This document shows, in pieces, positions 31,923 through 39,231 of a stretch of 48,118 bases of DNA. Origin of the DNA: an uncultured Muribaculaceae bacterium. GTDB lineage: Bacteria; Bacteroidota; Bacteroidia; Bacteroidales; Muribaculaceae. The stretch is from contig CAJUAF010000019.1 in the NCBI GenBank assembly GCA_910584365.1, forward strand, positions 1 to 48,118, written 5' to 3'. The notes beneath the pieces are model-generated. The model was not told the origin of the DNA, did no database searches, and saw only the letters and a program-made list of their open reading frames with translations. A program made the translations under genes and the position numbers. Numbering within the stretch: the first letter of the stretch is position 1; each line of letters begins with the position of its first letter.

Positions 31923-33934
31923 AGACTCCGATAACCCTCGCGGCCCTGTTTGTCACATTTTCCCTGGGCGCGCAATCCCTTGTAATCGCTACCGGAGGGA
32001 AGAGCATGGACTGGCCCCCGTCATCCACCGTCCCGATGACACCGGTTGACGGCAGTTTCCATGTAGCCACGCTTGATCTTGGCGAAGGCACTCACTTCTG
32101 CCTGGCACAGGACAACGGCGGGGACACCCCGGTACGCCTCTCTCCCGCCGGCAACAAGATCCTTCCGACCGATGACAATACATATTCCTATCTGTCCGAC
32201 TCCCAGAATAAAATCGAGGTGACAGTTCCCGTCAGACGCCCGTCGGGAGTCTCCCCGGTCGAAACCTTCGACCTTTGGACCGACAAGGCCCGCTATAATC
32301 CCGGCGACGAAGTCTGGATTCAGGCATCGAAATTCAGGGACGTTCCGGGCGCCACAGTGCGCTACCGCCGCGGCGCCGACGTCATCCGGGAGCATCCCCT
32401 TGTTCAGGAGTGGTGGAGCTGGACACCTCCGGCCGATGACTTCCAGGGCTACCTGGTGGATGTCTACTCGCTTGACGCCGACGGGAACGAACATATCCAC
32501 GGCTCGATCGGGGTGGATGTCTCATCGGACTGGAAACGCTTTCCCCGCTACGGCTACACGGCCTGGTTTGAGCCCGATCGCCTGGACGGCATCACCGGGG
32601 ACGTGGCCTTCCTCAACCGCCGGCACATCAACGCCGTGCAGTTCCAGGACTGGCATCTGAGCCACCATCAGCCCTACTGCGGCGACGCGGTCTACAAGGA
32701 TATCGCCAACCGGGACGTGTCGCTGGAAGTCGTCAGGAAGCTCATCGAGGTTCAGCACGCCTTCAATATGAAATCCTTCTTCTACAACCTCGGCTTCGGA
32801 GCGCTGGAAAACGCCGGAGCGGCAGCGGCCGGAGTCAGGGAGGAGTGGTATTATTACCGCGACCGGAACCATTCCCAAAAGGATTACCACAAACTTCCAA
32901 AGGAGTGGAAAAGCAACATCACTTTCGTGGATCCGGCCAACACAGAATGGCAGGAATATCTTGTGAACCGCAACCGGGAGGTATATGACAACCTGGAGTT
33001 CGACGGTTTCCAGGTAGACCAGGTAGGCAACCGCGGAGACGACACGTATGACTACTGGGGAAACCAGTTCCGCCTCTGCGACCGCTTCCCCTCCCTGCTT
33101 AAAGCCCTCAAGGCCGGACATCCCGACAAAAGGCTCATCATGAACAGCGTCTCGAAATACGGCGCCCAGGGAATCGCCTCTTCGGGAGTAATCGATGTAT
33201 GCTACAACGAGTGCTGGGGCGACACTCAGTCCCTGATGGACCTCTACTGGATCGTTTTTGACAATGACAACGCTTCCGGTAAATCGGTGCGCACCGTATT
33301 CGCCAATTACATGAACTACGATTTCGCCAAAAACAACTGGGGAAAAGAGTTCAATACCCCCGGTGTACTCCTTACGGACGCCTGCATTTTCGCTCTCGGC
33401 GCCGGTCACCTGGAACTTGGAGCCGGAGGCAATATGCTCTGCAACGAGTATTTCCCGAACACAAACCTGCGCATCGGTTCGGATCTCTACGAAGCCATCA
33501 CCCGCTACTACGACTTCGCCACGGCCTACGAAACCTTAATCTACGACACCTCGCGCGAGCTGACCCCGGCTGTCACTCCGCTGGACGCCACCCCCGAGGT
33601 CAGTATATGGAACTATCAGAAAGGTCCCCAGCCCCGCCGCATCGTCATCCGCGGAACGGAGACAAAGAAAGGACAGTTAGTCTATCATCTGCTGAACTTC
33701 CGGAAAGTCAATTCGCTCAGCTGGCGCGATCTCAACGCCGACCAGCCCGAGCCGGAGCTGCTGTCGGAGATAAAACTGAACATAGACGTGGACCGCATGG
33801 TGTCGCGCGTCTGGGCTGCTTCTCCCGACAGTGACGCCTGTCTGCCCGTGGAACTGCCCTTCACCCAGGAGGGGAACGCGGTGACCGTATCTGTGCCTTC
33901 GCTCAAATATTGGACAATGCTTGTCTTCGAGTAA
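31919..33934 (+). CDS. GH66 dextranase-like enzyme
   Basis: The 671-residue protein has a signal peptide (about residues 1-19) and the fold order of GH66: an N-terminal beta domain (VETFDLWTDKARYNPGDEV), the TIM barrel (FPRYGYTAWFEPD, VQFQDWHLSHHQPY) and a C-terminal beta domain. The catalytic residues can be placed: FDGFQVDQVGNRGDD with nucleophile Asp367 and DVCYNECWGD with acid/base Glu431, 64 residues apart, close to the spacing in streptococcal dextranase. GH66 enzymes cut alpha-1,6 linkages of dextran endolytically or make cycloisomaltooligosaccharides. No CITase-type insertion module is evident. It lacks the C-terminal sorting domain of its three upstream neighbours. Its start overlaps the preceding stop by 4 nt. 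Confidence 0.9.
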   Translation: MKTPITLAALFVTFSLGAQSLVIATGGKSMDWPPSSTVPMTPVDGSFHVATLDLGEGTHFCLAQDNGGDTPVRLSPAGNKILPTDDNTYSYLSDSQNKIEVTVPVRRPSGVSPVETFDLWTDKARYNPGDEVWIQASKFRDVPGATVRYRRGADVIREHPLVQEWWSWTPPADDFQGYLVDVYSLDADGNEHIHGSIGVDVSSDWKRFPRYGYTAWFEPDRLDGITGDVAFLNRRHINAVQFQDWHLSHHQPYCGDAVYKDIANRDVSLEVVRKLIEVQHAFNMKSFFYNLGFGALENAGAAAAGVREEWYYYRDRNHSQKDYHKLPKEWKSNITFVDPANTEWQEYLVNRNREVYDNLEFDGFQVDQVGNRGDDTYDYWGNQFRLCDRFPSLLKALKAGHPDKRLIMNSVSKYGAQGIASSGVIDVCYNECWGDTQSLMDLYWIVFDNDNASGKSVRTVFANYMNYDFAKNNWGKEFNTPGVLLTDACIFALGAGHLELGAGGNMLCNEYFPNTNLRIGSDLYEAITRYYDFATAYETLIYDTSRELTPAVTPLDATPEVSIWNYQKGPQPRRIVIRGTETKKGQLVYHLLNFRKVNSLSWRDLNADQPEPELLSEIKLNIDVDRMVSRVWAASPDSDACLPVELPFTQEGNAVTVSVPSLKYWTMLVFE

Positions 33935-33971
33935 TTTCCGCCTCCGGGTGTAGTCCGGACCCAATCGTTCA

Positions 33972-34022
33972 GGCGATGTGTCAGAATTCAGGCACATCGC
34001 CTTGTTTTTCGCCCGTATGGCG
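33972..34022 (+). terminator. Terminator of the PUL plus arm, copy D of the dispersed repeat
   Basis: GGCGATGTGTC (33972-33982) pairs with 33991-34001 in an 11-bp stem with one G-U pair, followed by TTGTTTTT and a small CGCC/GGCG hairpin (34010-34022). It is an inverted copy of the block at 222-276 and 13797-13846, begins 37 nt after the GH66 stop codon, and is a convincing intrinsic terminator. Confidence 0.8.
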
Positions 34023-34082
34023 AGGATACTGTCAGACCACTACGGAACGTGCAGAGATGAACAATGGCACGGGGATGAGTGT

Positions 34083-34090
34083 TAATTTTG
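34083..34090 (+). promoter_or_regulatory. -7 promoter element for the CNNM/CBS gene
   Basis: TAATTTTG matches the consensus, 36 nt before the ATG at 34127. No -33 TTTG at 19 bp. Confidence 0.5.
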
Positions 34091-34126
34091 TTGAAAGTAT
34101 AAATTCAAAATAAGATTCCAACCATT

Positions 34127-35158
34127 ATGTTTCTGATGTTTGCCTACCTTATAGGCGCACTGGCACTCTCCTTTCTATGCTCCGTGCTGGAAGCGGTGCT
34201 TCTTTCTACGCCTATGTCGTTCATCACAATGAAGGAAAACGAAGGGGCTGCCAACGCACCCCGCCTGAAAGCCTACAAGACAAATATCGACCGGCCGATT
34301 GCGGCCATCCTGTCGCTGAACACCATCGCCCACACTATCGGAGCGGCAGGAGTCGGCGCCGAAGCTGTCAAAGTCTTCGGCGAAGCGAGTTTCGGCATAG
34401 TGTCGGCTATTCTTACCCTGCTGATTCTTGTGCTGTCGGAAATCATCCCCAAGACAATCGGAGCCTCATACTGGCGCTCGATGGCGTTGCCCTCCACGTC
34501 GGTCATCCATGTGCTGGTGATTGTCACCTATCCCCTTGTATGGCTTTCGGAACTGATTACCAGGATTTTCTCATCCAACAAGGAAGCCGTGTCGGTCAGC
34601 AGGGAAGAAGTCTCGGCGATGGTGGCCGTAGCTTCCGAGGAAGGTGTGCTGGCCAACAAAGAGAGCAAAATCATCCAAAACACCATAAAACTGACCAACG
34701 TAAAGGCCGAGGACGTGATGACTCCCAACCTGGTGGTCGTATCCATGCCTGAATCGATGACTGTCAAGGAATTTTTCGACAAAGGAGAACTGACCTATTC
34801 CCGCATCCCCGTCTACCGGGATAACAAGGACTACATTACGGGCTACGTGCTTAAATCCGCCATACTTGAACTTCTGGTCAAGGACCGTTTCGATACTCCG
34901 CTGTCTGAAATAACGCGCCCCATCCTGAGCTTCAGCGAAGATGACAGCCTGTTTGATATCTGGGGAAAACTTCTGGAGAAAAAGGAACATATCTCGGTGG
35001 TCCAGGACAAATACGGCTGTCTGCGGGGAATCGTAACCCTGGAGGATATCATCGAGACAATGCTTGGTGAGGAAATCGTGGACGAAGCCGACCGGGACGC
35101 CGACCTGCAGCAGGTTGCTCTTGACCGCTACCGTTCCATGCGGCGGGCGGCCAGATAA
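34127..35158 (+). CDS. CNNM-domain membrane protein with CBS pair (CorB/hemolysin-like)
   Basis: The 343-residue inner-membrane protein has a CNNM (DUF21) domain of about four helices (residues 1-150, including SEIIPKTIGASYW) followed by a CBS-domain pair (about 190-320: VKAEDVMTPNLVVV, YSRIPVYRDNKDYITGYV, ISVVQDKYGCLRGIVTLEDIIE). It ends soon after the CBS pair, so the C-terminal CorC_HlyC domain of longer relatives is missing. Relatives include the magnesium-linked CorB/MpfA proteins and so-called hemolysins; magnesium or cobalt efflux is the best guess. It converges with dapA with only a 6-nt gap and no visible terminator between them. Confidence 0.87.
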   Translation: MFLMFAYLIGALALSFLCSVLEAVLLSTPMSFITMKENEGAANAPRLKAYKTNIDRPIAAILSLNTIAHTIGAAGVGAEAVKVFGEASFGIVSAILTLLILVLSEIIPKTIGASYWRSMALPSTSVIHVLVIVTYPLVWLSELITRIFSSNKEAVSVSREEVSAMVAVASEEGVLANKESKIIQNTIKLTNVKAEDVMTPNLVVVSMPESMTVKEFFDKGELTYSRIPVYRDNKDYITGYVLKSAILELLVKDRFDTPLSEITRPILSFSEDDSLFDIWGKLLEKKEHISVVQDKYGCLRGIVTLEDIIETMLGEEIVDEADRDADLQQVALDRYRSMRRAAR

Positions 35159-35164
35159 CGCGCG

Positions 35165-36067
35165 TCAGCGGGCGGCAAGGATGGCTGCCAGGGCGTCGCT
35201 GGCCTTCCGGAGATCTTCATAAGTCTTTCCGGAGACAGGAGTCAGGGGAAGGCGCAGGATGTTTTCGGCCATCCCTTTGATTTCCAGCAGGGCCTTGATT
35301 CCGGCGGGATTCCCGTCGGCGAAGAGCGCCCGGTAAAAGGGCTGGAGCGGACGGTCGAGTATGGCGGCCTCGGTAAAGCGGCCGGCCTGGCAGAGGTGGA
35401 CCACTTCCCCGAATTCCGCGGGGAGGGCATTGCCGATGACGGAAATCACACCTCTGGCGCCCATCGCCATAAGAGGAAGGGTCAGGGCGTCGTCGCCGGA
35501 GATGACCGAGAATCCTTCCGGCTTCTTTTCCAGAATCTCGCGGATCTGCCCCATACGGCCGGATGCTTCCTTTATTCCGATTATTTTTCCGGATTCCGAA
35601 GCGGCCAGCCGCAAGGTGGTGGCAGCTTCCATGTTGGCGCCCGTGCGCCCGGGGACGTTATAGAGTATCACCGGGAGGGGTGAGGCCTGGGCCACGGCTT
35701 CGAAATGGAGCCTCATACCCTCCTGGGAGGGTTTGTTGTAATAAGGTACTACGGAAAGGATAGCGTCATAACCCGAGAAATCGGTGCGGCCTATGGTATC
35801 GACCAGGTGTCCGGTCGAGTTGCCGCTCATCCCCAGCACCAGCGGAATCCGGCCGGCGCCCCTCTCCACCACGAAGCGGGCGACCTGATGACGCTCCGCG
35901 TCGGAAAGGGTCACGGCCTCTCCGGTGGTTCCAAGTACGACGATATAATCTGTGCCTGCCTCAATCTGAGTATCAATCAGCTTTGCAAGGGCATCATAAT
36001 CAACTGAGTAATCTTTCTTAAACGGGGTTGCCAGGGCCACGCCCAGGCCGAGAGGGGAAAACGGCAT
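35165..36067 (-). CDS. dapA: 4-hydroxy-tetrahydrodipicolinate synthase
   Basis: DapA condenses pyruvate and aspartate semialdehyde, the first step specific to lysine and diaminopimelate synthesis. The sequence shows GVALATPF at the N-terminus, GTTGEAVTLSDAER, SVVPYYNKPSQEGM with the catalytic tyrosine, LYNVPGRTG and GIKEASG with the Schiff-base lysine. The ATG at 36067 (300 residues) is chosen over the one at 36094, because the latter lies inside the -7 element at 36092-36099. Gene is monocistronic and converges on the CNNM/CBS gene. Confidence 0.95.
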   Translation of the reverse strand: MPFSPLGLGVALATPFKKDYSVDYDALAKLIDTQIEAGTDYIVVLGTTGEAVTLSDAERHQVARFVVERGAGRIPLVLGMSGNSTGHLVDTIGRTDFSGYDAILSVVPYYNKPSQEGMRLHFEAVAQASPLPVILYNVPGRTGANMEAATTLRLAASESGKIIGIKEASGRMGQIREILEKKPEGFSVISGDDALTLPLMAMGARGVISVIGNALPAEFGEVVHLCQAGRFTEAAILDRPLQPFYRALFADGNPAGIKALLEIKGMAENILRLPLTPVSGKTYEDLRKASDALAAILAAR

Positions 36068-36091
36068 AATAAGTCTGAGATTTTCTTGCCG

Positions 36092-36099
36092 CAAAATTA
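36092..36099 (-). promoter_or_regulatory. -7 promoter element for dapA
   Basis: TAATTTTG on the minus strand, 25 nt upstream of the ATG at 36067. It overlaps the alternative ATG at 36094 and thereby decides the start. Confidence 0.55.
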
Positions 36100-36132
36100 A
36101 TGCTTTTTCTGCAACTTTACAGCAACTTTCCT

Positions 36133-36140
36133 TAACTTTG
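36133..36140 (+). promoter_or_regulatory. -7 promoter element for the DUF3109 gene
   Basis: TAACTTTG, an exact match, 27 nt before the ATG at 36167. It is divergent from the dapA promoter, with only about 35 nt between the two -7 boxes. Confidence 0.6.
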
Positions 36141-36166
36141 CAGAAAAATTATATCCTCTGCCGCCT

Positions 36167-36766
36167 ATGATGCTTCAGATTCAGGACACTCTTGTAACCC
36201 TCGACCTTGCCGAGGAATTTTTCTGCTGCGACCTCGACCGGTGTCTCGGGGCGTGCTGCATCGAGGGGGACGCCGGCGCACCGGTGACCCTCGACGAAAT
36301 CGGGAAACTTGAGGAAGTGTTTCCTCTGGTGGCTTCCGACATGGCTCCCCGCGCCGTTGAGGAAGTCGAGAACAACGGCGTGGCCTATCCCGACGCGGAC
36401 GGCGAGATGGTGACCACCCTTCTGGACGATTCGGCCTGCGCGTTCTGCACCTTCGGCAAAGGGGGAGTATGCCTCTGCGCCATCGACAAGGCATACCGCG
36501 AGGGGCGCGTCGGCTGGCGCAAACCAGCCTCCTGTGCCTTATATCCGGTAAGGCTCAGGAAATACAAGGATTTCACTGCGGTGAACTACCATCGCTGGGC
36601 GATATGCAAGCCCGCGGTGGAGAACGGACGCCGCCTGGGCATCCGGCTTTACCAGTTTCTGGAAGGGCCTCTGACTGAATATTTCGGCAAAGAATGGTAT
36701 GCCGAACTTAAAACCGCCAGCGAACTCTGGATAAAGGAGAAAGAGGACGCTGGCGGAAAAGCGTAA
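36167..36766 (+). CDS. DUF3109 family cysteine-rich protein
   Basis: The 199-residue protein belongs to DUF3109, common in Bacteroidetes and of unknown function. Cysteines are concentrated in FFCCDLDRCLGACC, ACAFCTFGKGGVCLCAIDKAY and PASCALYPVR, a pattern suited to binding zinc or an iron-sulfur cluster. There is no signal peptide, so it is cytoplasmic. The stop codon lies in the left arm of an inverted repeat (36761-36767 with 36796-36802) that may end the transcript. No function should be assigned beyond metal binding as an inference. Confidence 0.88.
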   Translation: MMLQIQDTLVTLDLAEEFFCCDLDRCLGACCIEGDAGAPVTLDEIGKLEEVFPLVASDMAPRAVEEVENNGVAYPDADGEMVTTLLDDSACAFCTFGKGGVCLCAIDKAYREGRVGWRKPASCALYPVRLRKYKDFTAVNYHRWAICKPAVENGRRLGIRLYQFLEGPLTEYFGKEWYAELKTASELWIKEKEDAGGKA

Positions 36767-36802
36767 GACCCTGGAACGCAAGGGTTCAGCGGACCCTTAC
36801 GC
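36761..36802. terminator. Inverted repeat after the DUF3109 gene
   Basis: GCGTAAG (36761-36767) and CTTACGC (36796-36802) are perfect inverted 7-mers, with an inner GAAC/GTTC pair. The left arm contains the stop codon of the DUF3109 gene. No T-run follows, so termination is uncertain. Confidence 0.35.
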
Positions 36803-36887
36803 GGACGGGGACAGGCTGGAGACGCGGGGCCGGAGATGAACCGGACGCGCCCAGAAGCCCGCGGAGTTTGTCGAGTAACGTTTTCAT
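36786..36887 (-). CDS. Possible 33-residue basic protein
   Basis: An ATG at 36887 opens a 33-codon frame encoding an amphipathic start (MKTLLDKLRGLLG) and a Pro/Val/Arg-rich tail ending in repeated VR. No promoter with a clear -7 element was found and the end overlaps the inverted repeat at 36761-36802. It may be a real small gene of the kind often missed, but evidence is thin. Confidence 0.25.
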   Translation of the reverse strand: MKTLLDKLRGLLGASGSSPAPRLQPVPVRVRVR

Positions 36888-36985
36888 AATCTTTGACTTT
36901 TTCCTTTGTAAACCGCCCGGGGACGCCGATGGTTCATCCCCGCAAGAAAAATCCCCCATCTTTCGGGATTTTGCGGAAAATATGC

Positions 36986-36993
36986 TAACTTTG
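36986..36993 (+). promoter_or_regulatory. -7 promoter element for pepT-miaA
   Basis: TAACTTTG, exact match, 27 nt before the pepT ATG at 37020. No -33 TTTG at 19 bp; a TTTG lies closer, at 36970-36973. Confidence 0.55.
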
Positions 36994-37019
36994 CACGTAT
37001 TAAACATATCCTTCTGACG

Positions 37020-38246
37020 ATGAACGTTGTTGATAGATTTCTCAGATATGTGAAGTTCGACACCCAGAGCGACGAACTCACCAATCTCACCCCCTCCACC
37101 CCGGGGCAGTTCAAATTCGCCCAGGCGCTTGAAAAAGAACTCCGGGAACTCGGTCTCGAGGAGATTTCCCTCGACGAGAACGGTTACCTGATGGCGACCC
37201 TTCCGGCCAATACCGACCGCAAGGACGTGCCGGTGGTAGGCTTCATAGCCCACCTGGACACCTCCCCCGATATGTCGGGCCATAACGTGAAACCCCGCAT
37301 TGTCGGCGGCTATGACGGCCAGGACATTGTCCTCAACCAGGAGGAGGGGATTGTACTGGCTCCGGCTGAATTCCCCGAACTGCTCAATTACGTGGGACAG
37401 GACCTGATTGTCACCGACGGCACAACCCTGCTCGGCGCCGACGACAAGGCGGGCATCGCCGAAATAATCTCGGCGGTAGTCTATCTTCAGAACCATCCCG
37501 AAATCAAGCACGGGAAAATCCGCATAGCCTTCAATCCCGACGAGGAAATCGGCCAGGGAGCCCACAAGTTCGACGTAGCCCGTTTCGGATGCGACTGGGC
37601 CTACACGATGGACGGAGGCGAAATCGGCGAACTCGAGTTCGAGAACTTCAACGCCGCCGTGGCCCGCGTATCTTTTAAGGGACGCAACGTTCATCCCGGC
37701 TACGCCAAGCACAAGATGGTCAACTCCATCCGGATGGCCAACCAGTTCATCCTCATGCTCCCCCGCTGGGAAACTCCCGAACATACCGAAGGGTACGAGG
37801 GCTTCTACCACCTGGTCCAGATCGAAGGAGACGTCGAGAAGACCACTCTTACCTACATCATCCGCGACCATGACCGCGACCGCTTCGAGCGCCGCAAGAA
37901 AGAACTCGAGCATCTTGTCCGCAAAACCAACAACGAGTTCCCCGGCTGCTGCACGATCGAACTCAAGGATCAGTATTACAATATGCGCGAGAAAATCGAG
38001 CCTGTCATGCACATCATCGATATTGCCGAACAGGCCATGCGCGATACCGGAGTCACACCGAAGGTGCAGCCCATCCGCGGCGGCACAGACGGCGCCCAGC
38101 TGTCGTTCAAGGGTCTCCCCTGCCCCAACATCTTTGCCGGTGGCCTGAATTTCCACGGCCGGTTCGAGTTCGTGCCCGTCCAGTCAATGGAGAAAGCCCG
38201 CGACGTTATCGTTCAGATCGCCCGCATCGTCAACGACAAGGCGTAA
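37020..38246 (+). CDS. pepT: Peptidase T, tripeptide aminopeptidase
   Basis: The 408-residue cytoplasmic zinc enzyme removes N-terminal residues from tripeptides. M20-family metal-site motifs are present: GFIAHLDTSPD (about residue 78), TLLGADDKAGIAEI (about 140), FNPDEEIGQGAHKFD (about 176) and the dimerisation domain, with PIRGGTDGAQLSFKGLPCPNIFAGG near the C-terminus. N-terminus VDRFLRYVKFDTQSDE is typical of PepT. It is followed after 32 nt by miaA on the same strand. Nothing unusual. Confidence 0.96.
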   Translation: MNVVDRFLRYVKFDTQSDELTNLTPSTPGQFKFAQALEKELRELGLEEISLDENGYLMATLPANTDRKDVPVVGFIAHLDTSPDMSGHNVKPRIVGGYDGQDIVLNQEEGIVLAPAEFPELLNYVGQDLIVTDGTTLLGADDKAGIAEIISAVVYLQNHPEIKHGKIRIAFNPDEEIGQGAHKFDVARFGCDWAYTMDGGEIGELEFENFNAAVARVSFKGRNVHPGYAKHKMVNSIRMANQFILMLPRWETPEHTEGYEGFYHLVQIEGDVEKTTLTYIIRDHDRDRFERRKKELEHLVRKTNNEFPGCCTIELKDQYYNMREKIEPVMHIIDIAEQAMRDTGVTPKVQPIRGGTDGAQLSFKGLPCPNIFAGGLNFHGRFEFVPVQSMEKARDVIVQIARIVNDKA

Positions 38247-38278
38247 TCCGACAAATCCCAGAAGCATCCATTCAGACA

Positions 38279-39154
38279 ATGAACAACCGCCTGATTGTCA
38301 TTACAGGCCCGACGGCCTCCGGCAAGACGGCTATGGCCATAAAGCTGGCGCGGAAACTCGGCACGGAAATAATTTCGGCCGACTCGCGCCAGCTTTTCCG
38401 CGAAATCCCGACAGGAACCGCCCAGCCGTCGGCGGAGGAACTCGCCGCCGTGCGCCATCATTTCATCGGGACGCTGTCGCTCGGGGACTATTACTCGGCG
38501 GCCAGGTATGAGGAGGACGTGATGCGTCTGCTCCCGGAAATTTTCGCCCGCTGCAACGGCACCGCCGTAATGTGCGGAGGGTCGATGATGTATGTCGATG
38601 CGGTATGCCGGGGAATCGACCTTCTCCCGACGGTATCTCAGGAAATCCGGCAGTATGCACTTGCTCTGTGGCAGGAGGGGGGGAACGAAGCCGTGATAGA
38701 CCGTCTGCGCCGTCTCGACCCGGCATATCTCGAGACTGTCGACCTGAAAAATCACCGCCGGCTGGTCCACGCCCTGGAAATCTGCCTGGAATCGGGGCGC
38801 CCTTATTCGGAACTGCGCACCGGAGCCGTAAAACCCCGGCCGTTTGAAATCGAGAAATACGCCATCGACCTGCCGCGGGAGGTGCTTTTCGACCGAATCA
38901 ACCGCCGGGTGGAACGGATGATGGAGGAAGGACTTCTCGAGGAGGCGCGCCGTGTCTTCCCGCTGAGGACGCTCAATTCTCTCAACACGGTAGGTTACAA
39001 AGAACTCTTCGCCTTCTTCGACGGCCTGTGGGATCTGCCGACAGCGGTGGCCCGCATCCAGAAAAATACCCGCGTCTACGCGAAAAAGCAGCTCACCTGG
39101 CTCCGTCGGGACGCCGATGTCAGATGGCTTTCCGGGGATGAAATCCCGGAATAA
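38279..39154 (+). CDS. miaA: tRNA dimethylallyltransferase
   Basis: MiaA transfers a dimethylallyl group to A37 of tRNAs that read codons starting with U. The 291-residue protein shows the P-loop GPTASGKTAMA at the N-terminus, ISADSRQLFREIPTGTAQPS with the catalytic region, GGSMMYVDAVCRGID and the C-terminal VGYKELFAFFDG and KKQLTWLRRD. GSMMY replaces the common GTGLY, as in the second MiaA paralog of some Bacteroidetes, so this may be one of two copies in the genome. It probably shares the pepT transcript. Confidence 0.93.
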   Translation: MNNRLIVITGPTASGKTAMAIKLARKLGTEIISADSRQLFREIPTGTAQPSAEELAAVRHHFIGTLSLGDYYSAARYEEDVMRLLPEIFARCNGTAVMCGGSMMYVDAVCRGIDLLPTVSQEIRQYALALWQEGGNEAVIDRLRRLDPAYLETVDLKNHRRLVHALEICLESGRPYSELRTGAVKPRPFEIEKYAIDLPREVLFDRINRRVERMMEEGLLEEARRVFPLRTLNSLNTVGYKELFAFFDGLWDLPTAVARIQKNTRVYAKKQLTWLRRDADVRWLSGDEIPE

Positions 39155-39231
39155 TAATCCGCACGCCACGGCCGCACGTCAAAAAATCATGCGGGAAATA
39201 CGAATCATGGACTCCCGCGCGTTAATATTGT

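Noticed and set aside
39191..39230. Hairpin (GCGGGA/TCCCGC) and a TAATATTG box just before the PorE-like gene
   Set aside because: The hairpin has no T-run, and the box deviates from the consensus and would start transcription inside the signal peptide codons.
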